Positions 21,160 through 31,720 are shown, numbered from the stretch's first letter. The stretch is 64,000 nucleotides of DNA from Dryocosmus kuriphilus (GCA_038277395.1 CM076197.1:30769564-30833563), one strand, 5' to 3'. Translations and numbers: made by a program. The notes: generated from the sequence alone by a model not told the origin.

Positions 21160-23408
21160 TAGTCATCATATATGTATTATTCTACGAAATTGTTACAGTA
21201 ATGATAATCTTCGCAAAAATGTTTAAAACACAAAGATTTTTTGCAACAACCATACAACGTATTAAAGCAATGTTTGTACATCCTTCTATTTCACAGAGCG
21301 TGTTACAAAAATCTTCAAAGTTGAAACCTACAGGATTATCTTTGTCCGATCTTTCACTCATGTAACCACTTTTGTCCAAGAATATTTGAAAATATTTTTA
21401 TGTTTTGGTGAAGATAGTTGATTGTGCACTAGTGATTGAAGTTTAATTATATTATTTCTAACATGTAATTTTAAATTAAATCCATTAAAATTAAGTATCA
21501 TACAATTTTCGGACATAGTCGAGAAAAAATGGTGGTAAGGCAGCTAAAAATGGCTTGGAATGTTGAAGAAAAACTAAGGAGGGGAGAAGGAAGTAAGATC
21601 GCACAAGCATGAGCAAGGGAGATAGAAGACAAAGAGAGGAGGGGGAATATGGGACGGTCGAAATGTGAAGAAGAAAGGTACGCAAGAAGGAGAGAATGGA
21701 GTGTGAATGTGCGGAGTAGAGACTGGCAAGTAATAGAGGACGATATTCTGGCGACACAAGGAGAGGAAAGATGGAGAAAAATCTTGGAGTCAAGGTACAA
21801 TAGCTTGTACAGGACGGTCAAGTGGGAAGGAGAGCCAGAATATCTGAAAAAGCTAAGAAAGGAGAGTAAATGGAATAGAGTGATAAGATTTAGAATGGGA
21901 GAGGGAGTAAGAGCATGTAGGTACTGGATGAAAGAGAAGGAGACTCATTGTAGATTATGTGGGTATGAGCAGGAGTCATGGATGCATGTGGATGCATGTA
22001 TTAGAGAAGTGTACAGGAGATGAAGATGAAGCTAAGAGTGTAGAAGAGAGTGAAAAAAGATTCTGAATGGGAATGAACAGGGAGAGGGATGGATGAAAAA
22101 GCTGGAAAAGTTGAGAGAAAGAGCAGGACACACAAAATAGAGAAAAGCCGAAAAGGATCACTTTAGAAGGAAAATAAGGCAGTAGAGTCAGTAGAGTCGC
22201 GGATTTATGTACCATCAACAGAATGGAAATGGTAAGAGGAAACGGAAGCCCAAGGTCTCAAATGGAAGCGCGTAGGTCAAGTTTAGATATTAAGAAAAAT
22301 TTGTATATAATGATACTGTAGAAATAAGGAATTGTATGTATATGCGGCATGAAGAATGTATGGTTGTGTAAAGACTCTCAAACCCATAAAAGGGAGACTA
22401 TAAATAAACAATTGAATTGAAAACGATTGGAATTATTTTTACGACCACAATTTTATTTTCTGGCATTTTTTCCTCTACTACTTTATCACAATGACCACTG
22501 CAAGAATCAAGTAATCGTATGGAGTGATGACCCACCTGTGGATCAAATATTTTTTCCAACCAAATTTTGAAGTCATCTGCAATTAAACGTCTTATTATTC
22601 AACTAATTTATTATATTTTAACCAAAATTCTCATGAATGTGCTTACTTGTTGGTATAACTGTGCGTTGATGCTGAAACTTGTTGCACTAGACATTTTACT
22701 TGTTTTTCTCCTTCAACTGACACTGTTCTTCCAGAATGCATTTCTAACTGGAAGCCACTCTGATCTGAATTATAAAAATTTTCGAGTCCAATCCTTGGTA
22801 TGCACGATTTAATGTCAGCGCCAAATGCATCTGCTTTAGCCGTAAGTTCTGAGATACTTTCTAGTGTTTTTTTTTGTTATAAACTTATTTACTTTTATAG
22901 ATACTATTCCTTCGGCCTGCTCAAAACCAAATTCTTTTTCAGCTCATAAGGCTCATCGAATTATATCGCTATCGTGAATAATTAATCCACCGCCGTGAGC
23001 AGCTTTAACATTATACAGCGTAAACTGACAATTTCGGGCAACTTTTTCTCTGTAATTGTCACCTTTATTGATTTTATGAGCCCAATAACGTAGTTGAGTG
23101 ACAGATGATACTGTTTAAATCTGTTATGTACAGTTTCAAGTTTAAGATTTCTTTTTGCCACTTCTCCAAAATTCGACGGCATTTAATTTGTATTCAAAAT
23201 CTATTTCTTCATTATCTTTAGTATACTGATTCGTCCGTGCTTCATAAGGTTCAGGAAAATGATGTTGTACTTCATCCTCAATTAGTCTTGCATTATGTTC
23301 TTTATGTTCTTCTTGAAAATCCAATGTTTCGTCAGCAATCATTTCTGCATCGTAGAATGTATTTGTTGCATCTATTAAAATATATTTTATTCTTTCCGTC
23401 AACTGCAT
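21160..23408 (-). pseudogene. DDE_1-type transposase, split by a LINE
   Basis: From 23408 downward: 'DFEYKLNAVEFWRSGKKKS' then 'LKLETVHNRFKQ' (a helix-turn-helix-like start), then at 22850-22650 'ENFYNSDQSGFQLEMHSGRT', where the Asp of DQSG is the first catalytic residue, then at about 22550-22460 'DDFKIWLEKIFDPQ' and 'IRLLDSCSGHCDKVVEE', the second Asp. The LINE copy (21510-22425) interrupts here. The frame resumes at about 21480-21170 with 'NNIIKLQSLVHNQLSSPKH' and a Cys-containing tail ('FCNTLCEIEGCTNIALIRC'). Several frame breaks; dead. Confidence 0.7.
21510..22425 (+). mobile_element. 5'-truncated LINE copy, same family as 15380-19265
   Basis: It holds only the C-terminal part of ORF2 and the 3' tail. 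'ERRGNMGRSKCEEERY' and 'YLKKLRKESKWNRVIRFRMG' match the longer copy's 'ERRGNMGHSKWEEERW' and 'YLGKLKKEGRWARMICFRMG'. 'CRLCGYEQESWMH' is the CCHC knuckle, followed by a 13-base direct duplication ('gtggatgcat') that shifts the frame. The tail shares 'ggtaagagg(a)aaacggaagccc' and ends with 'agggagactataaataaac'. The front end at about 21510 is where the host transposase sequence stops. Confidence 0.75.
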
Positions 23409-23609
23409 TTAATGATGATTCATCACGCTATCTGGTACTTGTAACGTTTGAAAATACGCTAATAATATGTACATCATATTTAAGGGATTGATTTTCATAT
23501 TTCTATCTGTATTGAACTTTCAATCTGTGTTTTACAATCTGTACAATCTGCACCATCTGTACCCTTATGTACAAATTTTTATAAAAGTTCAGATTTCTTT
23601 CGACACTTC

Positions 23610-24130
23610 TGTGCGCCATATTGGATCTGTCATTATGAATTTTCAAAATATGATAGCAGATTCGTAATCAGAGACCTCGAAAACCCCTATACGTGTTCGT
23701 ATTTATTCATTTTTAGGGGTGGTTTACCTCCTTTAGGAGTGATATTTAAAAAAATGCTAAAACATATCACCTTTTGTTTTGTATTATATTTTTAAACATT
23801 TTTTTCCAATTTTGTCAATTGTTTTATGATTTTTAAGTCAATAAAATTATGCCAAAAAATTTGTTTTCAACCCCTAAAAAATAGGGCATGCAACCCTTAT
23901 GATTAGAATCATAATTGATGACTCATTCTATTCAAAGCAAATAAACTCCATTTTATTTCATCGAAAAATATTGACTTGAAGCTGAGATATTTAGAAAAAT
24001 CCGTTTTTCGGGGTGAGCTTTAGGGGTAGTTTTCACCTCCTAAATACATTTTTTACGATAAAAAAGACAAGTGCCTCTTATTCTTTATACTCTACGACAT
24101 ATCAAAATTTCATCAAAATCGGCTCTGTGG
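23610..24130. repeat. Right TIR of the 20121-24130 transposon
   Basis: Inverted partner of 20121-20680. Its outer end runs into a tRNA-like sequence that starts at 24121. Confidence 0.75.
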
Positions 24131-24194
24131 CGCGAAAGACAGCTGCCGACTTAATAAGTCGGCAGCGTATTGTTCGAATCCCGGTCCGGAGCCA
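24121..24194 (+). other. Degenerate tRNA-like sequence
   Basis: 73-74 bases with a 7-bp acceptor stem (ggctctg with cggagcc, one G-T pair), a perfect 5-bp anticodon stem (ccgac/gtcgg) around a 7-base loop ttaataa that would give anticodon AAT, and a B-box-like tgttcgaatccc. The D stem has only 2-3 pairs and the T stem does not pair, so I read it as a tRNA pseudogene or a tRNA-derived repeat head rather than a working tRNA-Ile. No CCA-coding or terminator evidence was used. Confidence 0.35.
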
Positions 24195-24654
24195 ATTTTT
24201 GCACTGCGATACCTAAAAAGTTTTCCGTCCTTTATCCTTACATCTTGGGTCTCAAGAATTTGCGCGACGCATATTTAAGAACTTAAGAGCTTAAGGGGGG
24301 GCGGATTAAGTAAACCAGCCTTTTTTCTCCAAGCTCTGGTAATATAAACCGTAATATTTACGAAGTTAAAAACAATTGTATTTTTTTATTTACGCTTAAA
24401 AGAATGCAAAGCTACTTTATTTATAAAAAAATATTGACAATTTATTTAAAAGCAGCTGGTTAAAGTTGGCTGCTCGAAAATCCGCTGTGCAAAGTACAGG
24501 TCATTCTACTTGTTTGAAATCGAAAAACCAAAAAATTTTCGTTAAAATAAAATAGTACGCTTGGATTGAACTTAAATTTTTAAAAAATCAAAAATTAAAA
24601 ATCTACCACTATTCTGAAAAAAAATTTACTTTTTTTTTAGGCTGTAAAAAATGT

Positions 24655-25575
24655 GAGTTATTTAATTTTTGGATAAACTTCCGAAAACGCGATACCTCGG
24701 ATTGTTTTCACACTTGCCATACTTATGTAATTTGAATCATTGATTACGAACATGACCATGAAAATTGGTGCAAATGACATCCTCAAGAACAAATCTTCAA
24801 AAAACTAAAAGAATTTCGCGTTTTTTTTTGCGTTTATTTCAGTAAAAATATAAAATTAACAAAAAATCTTTAAAAACAAATTGTAGATCCTCGAAAAATA
24901 CACATTTTTTGTTTAGAACATTTTTGCTCTACGGCTGAAACTTTTCGAGAAGAAGAACAATAAATATGGTGTGCGTATATGGCGCGTATATTTCTGTGTC
25001 CAGTCACAGGAGTGCCTTCGCGCTCACCGCAAAACATTGGAAAGGAGTAGGGGGTGTGACTGAAAGTATTCATATCCCTAGTCACAGTGGTGCTTTTCCA
25101 CCCCCTGCAAAATAATCTAAAGAGGTAGGAATGTGACTGAAAGTATTTTTGTGACCAGTCACAGGGGTGCCCCTACGCAAAACACTACAAAGGGGTGAAG
25201 GTGTGACTGAAAGTATTTCTGTGACCAGTCACAGGGGTGTCTTCTCGCCCCACATACACTAACCCATATTCATCGTCCATTTTGTCGAAGGCTTTCAGTC
25301 GTAGAGCAAAAATCTGCTGAACGTAAAATATGTATTTTTCGAAGGTCTACAATTTTTATCTATGGCTCTTTGGACAATTTTAGGTAATTACTGAAACAAA
25401 GACAAAAAAAGTACAAGAAAGTTTATAGTTTTTTGAATTTTTAACCTTGAAGATGTCATTTGCGTCAATTTTCATGGACATATTCGTAATCAGAGAATCA
25501 AATTACATAAGTATACCAAGTTTCAAAGCAATCCAAGGTATCACGTTTTCGGTAGTTCAACCAAATTTTTCATAA
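24655..25575. mobile_element. Foldback MITE with a tandem-repeat centre
   Basis: Left arm 24655-24950 and right arm 25290-25575 are inverted copies: 'cgaaaacgcgatacctcgga' pairs with 'tccaaggtatcacgttttcg', 'tgattacgaacatg' with 'catattcgtaatca', 'aaatgacatcctcaag' with 'gaagatgtcatttgc', and 'tttttgctctacggctgaa' with 'tttcagtcgtagagcaaaaa'. The centre (24995-25245) is a tandem repeat. No transposase; TSD not fixed. Confidence 0.75.
24995..25245. repeat. About 75-bp tandem repeat in the foldback centre
   Basis: Four units share 'gtgactgaaagtatt' and 'cagtcacag(g/t)ggtg(c/t)' (starts near 24999, 25079, 25150, 25218). 'ccagtcacag..ctgtgactg'-like halves make each unit weakly self-complementary. 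Confidence 0.75.
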
Positions 25576-25783
25576 TATTAATAGGTTCAGTCCAAGGCGA
25601 ATATGTTAAGGAATAACTATGCCAAATTACAAAACAATCGACTGAAAACATTTTAGACCACGTTGCGCAGGCCACGAAATTTTGCATTTTGAGCAAAACG
25701 CGTATTGAATGCTGCATCTTTACTGTATGCTTGGAGATACCTTTTTCAAAAATGTCATTATATCAAGACGAACTATAACTGTA

Positions 25784-26100
25784 TGTAGGTATGCGTGTCG
25801 TACATTATTAATGTGAACACTGTGGACCCACTTTCCACATTGAGACGCGGGAGGAGAAAAAATACATGGAGCTGCCTTTAATATAACGAGTATTTATTAT
25901 AAGTGACATGTATTACAAATGACATGACGAGAATGTACTAGGCGAGTGCCTGGACTGTCTACTGTGACCGGCTATGGTAACTTAGACGCACAACCACCGC
26001 ACGCAAGCAGGGTGGCTGGCGACGCCGTCTCTCCCTCTATTCGGCGCGAGTGAGAGAGCATGCAATAGGTTGGAATGAGATAACATGATACGCCCCCCCC
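25784..26100 (-). repeat. 3' LTR of the 25784-31716 element
   Basis: Starts (plus strand) TGTAGGTATGCG and runs into a run of 15 C at 26093-26107, which blurs its edge with the polypurine tract on the minus strand. Shares 'gtcgtacattattaatgtga' and 'ggcgacgccgtctctcc' with the 5' LTR at 31421-31716. Confidence 0.8.
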
Positions 26101-26109
26101 CCCCCCCGA

Positions 26110-26890
26110 ATAAAAATGTCGTAGGGAAGATTTTTAAAACAGCATATCCTCTTAACATAGAATAGCTTTGCGCATTGCAAATTTACGTTACATCTCGGTA
26201 GAGAGACGTTATTATGGTATAGATCTAATTTGAACTTCAAATCTGCCTAATGCACACGAGTGAAAAAAAAATTTTTAAGCAATGTAATGCCAACGTAATG
26301 CCATTTTTAGGCAAGAATGTCGTTGTAATACAATATGACGAAGATTTCAGTAGAAGAGTTAAAAAAAACGTAAATGTTTTTTGTTTTTGAACTTAAATAT
26401 CTGTATCGCGAGAAATGATGAGTGACATGTATAGGAGAATAAAACAAATATTGCAGACCAAAATCTCAAACAAATTAGATTTTGGGTGCTAAGATTTACA
26501 CGGAGCTAGTGGTAGAAAAAAATTGTAAAGATAGAAACCTTTTCTAAACTTATATATCTACCTTATAAGCTATGATAAAAATTGTCCAAAAAAATCATGC
26601 TCTTTGCTTTACGCTTCTACTTCGATAATTCTCAACACAGCGTCAACATTATTTGGTATTAATAACCTTAAATTTCCTAAACGTGCATAAACGAAATTTT
26701 TGCTAAATACAATTTTTGTTCCATGCGCGATGACATTATTGTGAAAAGTTGTTAAAGTTTGACACCTGGCGCGAACAACACCTTCTTCCTCCAGTAATTT
26801 TTAAGCGTAGGACATTGATTCGTCGACGAGGGATTGGTCTGAACTGAAGCGTCAGGAATCTGGAACGAAATTTGCCGGTTTTAGCAATTC
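26110..26890. other. Non-coding 3' part of the gypsy element
   Basis: AT-rich stretch between the integrase end and the 3' LTR. No env-like frame or other gene is visible. Confidence 0.5.
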
Positions 26891-26893
26891 TAC

Positions 26894-28110
26894 TCAGGTA
26901 CTACGCGTGTTACCATTAATTAAAATATCGAAGATTCTATTGGAAACACGTTTCTCGGTTTTGTGCGGACCTGTAAATGGCCTATCCAGCGCTTTTTTCG
27001 TTTCGCCTAAGAGCCATACATGAGAACAAGTATTGAGATCCTTAAAGAAAAATGCGTGATTTTTGTGATTATGTGTGATGGGTACTGGACATACCTGCCG
27101 CATGTACTCTCTGAATTCCTCAATAAAGAAATTTGGGTCAGGAGTGAAATCTTGCAGTAGGAAAAATTCTCCCGAAAGTCGCAATGATGTACCAAACAGA
27201 AATTCTGCCGGGGAATCATTTGTCTCAGCGCGGACATGTTTACGCAATCCCAAAAGTACGGTGGGTAATACAAGTGTCCACTCGCTATTAGCATGACTCA
27301 TGATTGAAGTTTTAATCACACGGTATCATCGCGCCGGGTGGTAAACAGTTGTGCGAATGCGTTTTGAACCTACCAGGGAGATAAGCGCTGTGAAAAGACA
27401 CGATTCGAATTCGGCCCCTTGGTCGGATGTTATGAGGTGTGGCGCTCCATATCGCGCTATTCAAGTGTTGTAAAATGCCCTGGTCAGGGTTTGCATTGTT
27501 TTGTCGAGCAGTTGAACTACCTCGACCCAGCATGAGAATCTGTCTATCATGGTTAGACAATAAGTGGAGCCTTCCGACGGAGGTAGGTGTCCCATAAGAT
27601 CTAAATGAATTTGGTCGAAACGACCGTCAGGAACGGGAAAGTGGTCTGGTAACATTTTGACATGTCTAGAAATCTTTGATTGTTGACAATCAAGACAGCC
27701 TTTGTACCAGCGCACCACGTCTCGGTGAAGATCCGGCCAAACGTGGGACTGACGGATCAAACAATCTGTTACCTTCGCACCCGGGTGAGCTGGATTATGA
27801 GAGAGATCGAATATCCCTTTCCGTCGACTAGCAGGAATGTATACGTATGGACGGATTGTCTCTCCTGCGATTTCAAAAAATAGTGGAGTCAGCTCCGGTG
27901 CCCATTGTATTTTTTTAAATTTCAGTGAGAAGTCTGGAGACTTACTAATCGACTTGAGCTGTTCATCAGCTTCTTGCTCGTCCGCTAGTTCCTTGGGGCT
28001 AAACATGAAGGGAAGTCTCAAGGCGTTGACCCGAGATAACGAATCCGCGACCACGTTTTCCGTGCCCACCAGATACTCGATCTTTGTCGTAAACTGTGTT
28101 ATATATCACA
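26894..28110 (-). pseudogene. Gypsy integrase (CsRn1-like element)
   Basis: Downward from 28069: 'GTENVVADSLSRVNAL' closes RNase H; 'HNPAHPGAKVTDCLIRQSHV' and 'CLDCQQSKI' give the HHCC zinc domain; 'FDQIHLDLMGHLPPSEG' holds the first catalytic Asp; the second Asp strand falls in a broken frame near 27420; 'ALLSHANSEW'-like and 'VLLGLRKHVRAETNDSPAEF' (27280-27190) lie around the Glu helix and after it; 'VWLLGETKKALDRPFTGPHK' (about 27010-26955) is the C-terminal GPY-like module. Stops and shifts occur at about 27460 and 27315. Confidence 0.75.
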
Positions 28111-29760
28111 ATTGACGCGATTGTCGCGGCGAGGCTTTGTCAGATTTCTGCATAAACGCAAAAATTAACGACTTGTGGTCAGTGATGATTCTAAATTCAC
28201 GACCTTCAACATAGTGACGAAAAAATTTGATCGCTTCAAAAATAGCCATAAGTTCACGATCATACGCACTGTAATTAAGCTGAGTAGGCAAGAACTTTTT
28301 CAAAAAAAGCTAAGGGGTTCTCACTTGTCTGAGGATAGTTGTTCGAGGACTGCACCCATGGCAAAGTCCGAAGCGTTCGAGACTAAGCGTAGCTCAGCAC
28401 TGGAGCAAGGGTAAACTAATAGGGTAGCATTTAGTAGATCTTATTTAACCTTAATAAATGCTTCCTCTGCCTCGAGCACGTGCATGGCTCAGTCGGCAGA
28501 GCGCCCGACTCTCACCCGGAAAGTCTCGGGTTCGAGTCCCGCTCTCCGCACTTCGAACACGAAAGTCAGCCGTGCTACATCGTGGCTCGAGAAGAGATGC
28601 GCCCTCGTGTTATTACCGGTAAGGCCTGCACTCGGATCGCCACGATGATCTTGGGACGGCGTGGGACTGAACACCCCACCTTGAAGATACTTTGTTCTAG
28701 AAACACAACTTAGACAATGCGTTGTTAGCGAAAGCCGGTTGTGCGGTTATAGTCTTTTGAGGCTCAGAGACCATACCATTTATTTATTTTATTTAAATGC
28801 TTCCTCTGCCTCTTTTGACTAATTAATTTCCCTTTGGTAATTTTTTCGCAAATCTCGTAAATAAGCGTTGAGAGGGGCTTGGGTTTCAACTGCGTGCGGT
28901 AAATTTCAACGATAAAAATTCAAAATCCCCAAGCATCTTCTTAAATCCGCTTTAATGAGATTACCGAGGAATTCGTCCTCTTCTACGCAAATGCGTAATC
29001 CAGATCACCCAGCACATAACTAGTGTGTCTTTGAAAAATTGGGCTTGCATTTCGAAGACCGTACGTCAAGAACGACTATTCAAACTACCCAAAGGGGCTG
29101 GCTAATGCCGTTTTTTCGAGGTTCTCCGGAGCCAGCGGAATCTGATTGTAAGCCTGATATAAATCCAAAGTCGAAAAAATTTTCTTCCCGTGCAGATTAC
29201 TACTGCAATCATGCAAATGGATATTAGGGTATTTGTTAGGAGTGGTGCTTGCATGCAAGCGACGATAATCGCCACACACTCTCCACCTGCCATCTTTTTT
29301 CTTTACCATGTGTATTGGACTGGCCCATGGGCTACTTGATGGACGAAAAATATTCGATTCCTCTAGAGAACTGAATTCCTGTTTGGCTGCATGTAGCTTG
29401 CCAGGAGCCAGTCTACGTGGACGTTCTGCCACAGGCGGACCGGATGTGATAAAATGGTGGAAGACTTTTCCTTTCACAGCGGGACCCGGTTTCGAAGTAC
29501 CCGCGATTTCTGAAAATTCCAATAAAATCTCTTTTAAATTGAAATCAGATTTGACCACACTCACCGAATGCACAACCGTCTGCTCGAAAACACCCACATT
29601 ATATAACTTGGTGATTGTACCGACCAGACTCTGTCTGCCCGTGTCCGCGACTAGTTTGTAAAAATCTAGCAAATTCGTTCCGAGGATCGGATAAGGTACA
29701 TCTGCTATAAAAAATTCCACCTTATTGGACGACGAAGGTCAAGTCGTTTGCCACGCTAAA
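28106..29760 (-). pseudogene. Gypsy protease end, reverse transcriptase and RNase H, split by a SINE
   Basis: From 29720 downward: 'VPYPILGTNLLDFYKL' is the protease flap-to-end strand; 'SPWASPIHMVKKKDGRWRVC' and 'IFSTLDLYQAYNQIPLAPE' are RT boxes with the first Asp present; later boxes are broken, with no clear YxDD box seen. The SINE at 28474-28794 interrupts the 'EAEEAFIKVK' thumb segment. RNase H follows at 28303-28106 with 'YSAYDRELMAIFEAIKFF' and 'IITDHKSLIFAF'. Inactive. Confidence 0.75.
28474..28794 (+). mobile_element. tRNA-derived SINE with 18-bp target-site duplication
   Basis: Flanked by an exact 18-base duplication, aaatgcttcctctgcctc, at 28456-28473 and 28795-28812. The head has an RNA polymerase III A box (tggctcagtcgg, 28485-28496) and B box (ggttcgagtcc, about 28529-28539), 43-44 bases apart as in a tRNA, but acceptor and anticodon stems do not pair properly, so it is a tRNA-derived head rather than a tRNA gene. 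A ~235-base body follows, ending in a short ttattta-type tail. It probably used LINE machinery to insert into the gypsy RT. Confidence 0.85.
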
Positions 29761-29779
29761 AGATACGTGTCCGTTGAAT

Positions 29780-30439
29780 TGAAAATTTTCGACAGAAGCT
29801 CCGCCAATGCGGCCAATCTGTCGAGATCTGCAATGTGTGACGCGATAAGAATTACGCGATATTGATTCGGGATGTGCTCTAAAAAAATTTCTTTGATTAC
29901 TGCATCGTCATAGCGACCATCGTTGAGGTTTCTTAAACGGTTTCAAATCAGCGAAGGTTTTCCATCTGTGAGAATCTGAGCTTTAAGCAATTTACGGAGG
30001 ATACTTTTGAAGCACGGCATTGCCTCAAAATCTAAAGCTGCTACCGCTATGTCCACCTTCGTTGCGTCAACCGTAACATTAGCGTTGCGAAACAAAGTTT
30101 CGATTTGAATAAATCATATGACTGGCTCCGCACAGAAAAAGGGCGGTAATTTAGGTAGGCGATAGTGATCGACTCGAGCTCCTTTCAAGGCGTTTAACTG
30201 AGCTTTTATTTGCGTAAGCCAGCATTCGCGTTGCTTACAGCTCCCCCATGATTCGCGTTAGACGGAGTCTCTTGTTCAGCCATGATTACAGTCGCAGAGT
30301 CGTCGATTCGTAAAAAAAGAAAATCTACGCGGTTGAAGAATTCGTACCTGATAGCTAATTCCTCTGACATAGTACTTGACGGACCATTTACCCGCTTTTC
30401 GAAACACTTCACTACCCGAGCATGAGCAGCCGTGCCCAA
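29780..30439 (-). pseudogene. Gypsy gag remnant (CsRn1-like)
   Basis: From about 30290: 'VDHYRLPKLPPFFCAEPVI', a stop, 'FIQIETLFRNANVT', 'TKVDIAVAALDFEAM', then 'LLKAQILTDGKPSLI', 'NRLRNLNDGRYDDAVIKEIF', 'LEHIPNQYRVILI' and 'IADLDRLAALAELLSKI'. This is the helical gag core of CsRn1-type elements ('..PPF....P..WF.Q.E..F....I', '..LLLKQ..L.D.KPS..LR...'). It passes straight into the protease end, so the zinc knuckle and most of the protease are deleted. Confidence 0.7.
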
Positions 30440-30845
30440 AATATTTTACCGATTCATTTCGTTACAGGTTGCTGTTGCCGCACTTACTGACGTAAATGCG
30501 CAGACCGAAAAAACTACCCAAAAGTGACTCGAGAAACAAGGACAAGGTGCACTTTATATACAATTACACTATGAACTAAATAAGGAATAAAGAGTAATGA
30601 CAAAGGCGCAAAAAAATGTTAAAATTCGAGCAGACTAATTACCCTCAAAACGGAAACTATGGGAGTCGCAAAAAAAAATAATATTTTTAAGCACTTGCCA
30701 GTACTTTCGAGAAACTTGCATAAAGTAATTTACATGCATTTCCCAAGGCGCCGGAGTCGTTGGCGTCTAGTATCCCACGACGCGACGCTTTAGGAATTAG
30801 TCAACAAAGGCGGCTTCCAAGCGTGCTTCCTATTAAAAGCAAGTA

Positions 30846-31140
30846 TGGCCACCTTCAAGTGTAGCCATACAGCGCAAGCCAGGAGAATCCAGGAAAAAAA
30901 TAACTATACGACCGCCTTCAAGTCTAGCCCCACTACATAAAGCAGGAAAATCCCGCAAAGAGAAATATACAGCCGCCTTCAAGTCTAGCCCCACTGCATA
31001 ACGCAGGAATATCCAGTGAAAAACAGTATGACCCGCCTTCGAGTCTAGCCCCTGCATAAAGCAGGAAAATTCAGTGAAAAGCAATACGGCCGCCTTCGAA
31101 TCTAGCCCCGCTGCATAAAGCAGGAAAAAGAGATCTGGAA
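30846..31140. repeat. 60-bp minisatellite in the gypsy leader
   Basis: Five units share 'ccgccttcaagtctagcccc' and 'gcataaagcaggaaaat', starting near 30846, 30911, 30973, 31032 and 31089. It lies between the primer site and gag. An apparent minus-strand ORF across it is a repeat artefact. Confidence 0.8.
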
Positions 31141-31420
31141 ACATGGCAGGATTTCTTGCAGCATCCAGGCTTCACCCACGCTCCGAAACAATGGCGGCTT
31201 CCAAGCACGCCAACAAAGATGCACAACGGAATTTTTCCAGGAATTGAAGACTTAGCAACCTCAACTCGTTCGAAACTGCATTAGCAGGTGCACCTACATA
31301 TTCACTTCGGCTCCAAAAAATTCTAGGGTAATGGCGTCATATGATGCTCTTTCTAGCGACGGAAACATCCATGCCGTTGTGGTAGACATATGATACTTTC
31401 ACGAGCGTTGGGGTCACCAA

Positions 31421-31716
31421 TGTAGCTATGCGTGTCGTACATTATTAATGTGAACACTGTGGACCTACTTTCCACATTAAGACGCGGGAGGAGACCAGGT
31501 ACGAGGAGTTGCCTTTAATACAACGAGTATTTATTAAGTGACATTTATTACAAAGAACATGACGAGAATGTACTAGGTAAGTGCATGGAATGTTTACTGT
31601 GACCCGCTATAGTCGACTAACTTAGATGCGCAACCATCGCACGCAGGCAGGCTGGTTGGCGACGCCGTCTCTCCCACTACTCGGCACGAGTGGGATAATA
31701 TGATACGTTCCCCACA
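31421..31716 (-). repeat. 5' LTR of the 25784-31716 element
   Basis: 296 bp, TG...CA ends on the plus strand (TGTAGCTATG ... CCCCACA), bounded by the primer site on the left and the TGTA duplication on the right. Confidence 0.8.
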
Positions 31717-31720
31717 TGTA

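Larger units (their letters stand above)
20121..24130. mobile_element. DDE DNA transposon with terminal inverted repeats over 500 bp
   Basis: Two inverted arms (20121-20680 and 23610-24130) enclose a minus-strand transposase remnant. The arms match from 'gccgattttaaagaaac' (20129) against 'atttcatcaaaatcggc' (24107-24123) inward to 'gattacgaatctgctatc' (about 20613) against 'gatagcagattcgtaatc' (about 23650). A 5'-truncated LINE inserted in the transposase splits it. I do not assign a superfamily; the endonuclease is of the DDE_1 kind. Confidence 0.7.
25784..31716 (-). mobile_element. Ty3/gypsy element, CsRn1-like, with both LTRs
   Basis: Two direct LTRs (25784-about 26100 and 31421-31716) are flanked by TGTA at 25780-25783 and 31717-31720, a 4-bp TSD. 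Coding runs on the minus strand: damaged gag, protease/RT, RNase H, integrase. The primer site next to the 5' LTR (31410-31419 read in reverse, TGGTGACCCC) fits tRNA-Trp, as in the CsRn1 clade, one base away from the LTR. LTRs differ by many substitutions and indels, so the copy is old, and all reading frames are broken. A SINE sits in its RT thumb region. Confidence 0.8.

Noticed and set aside
28480..28551. Functional tRNA gene
   Set aside because: A and B boxes are present but the cloverleaf stems do not pair and an 18-bp TSD encloses a longer SINE.
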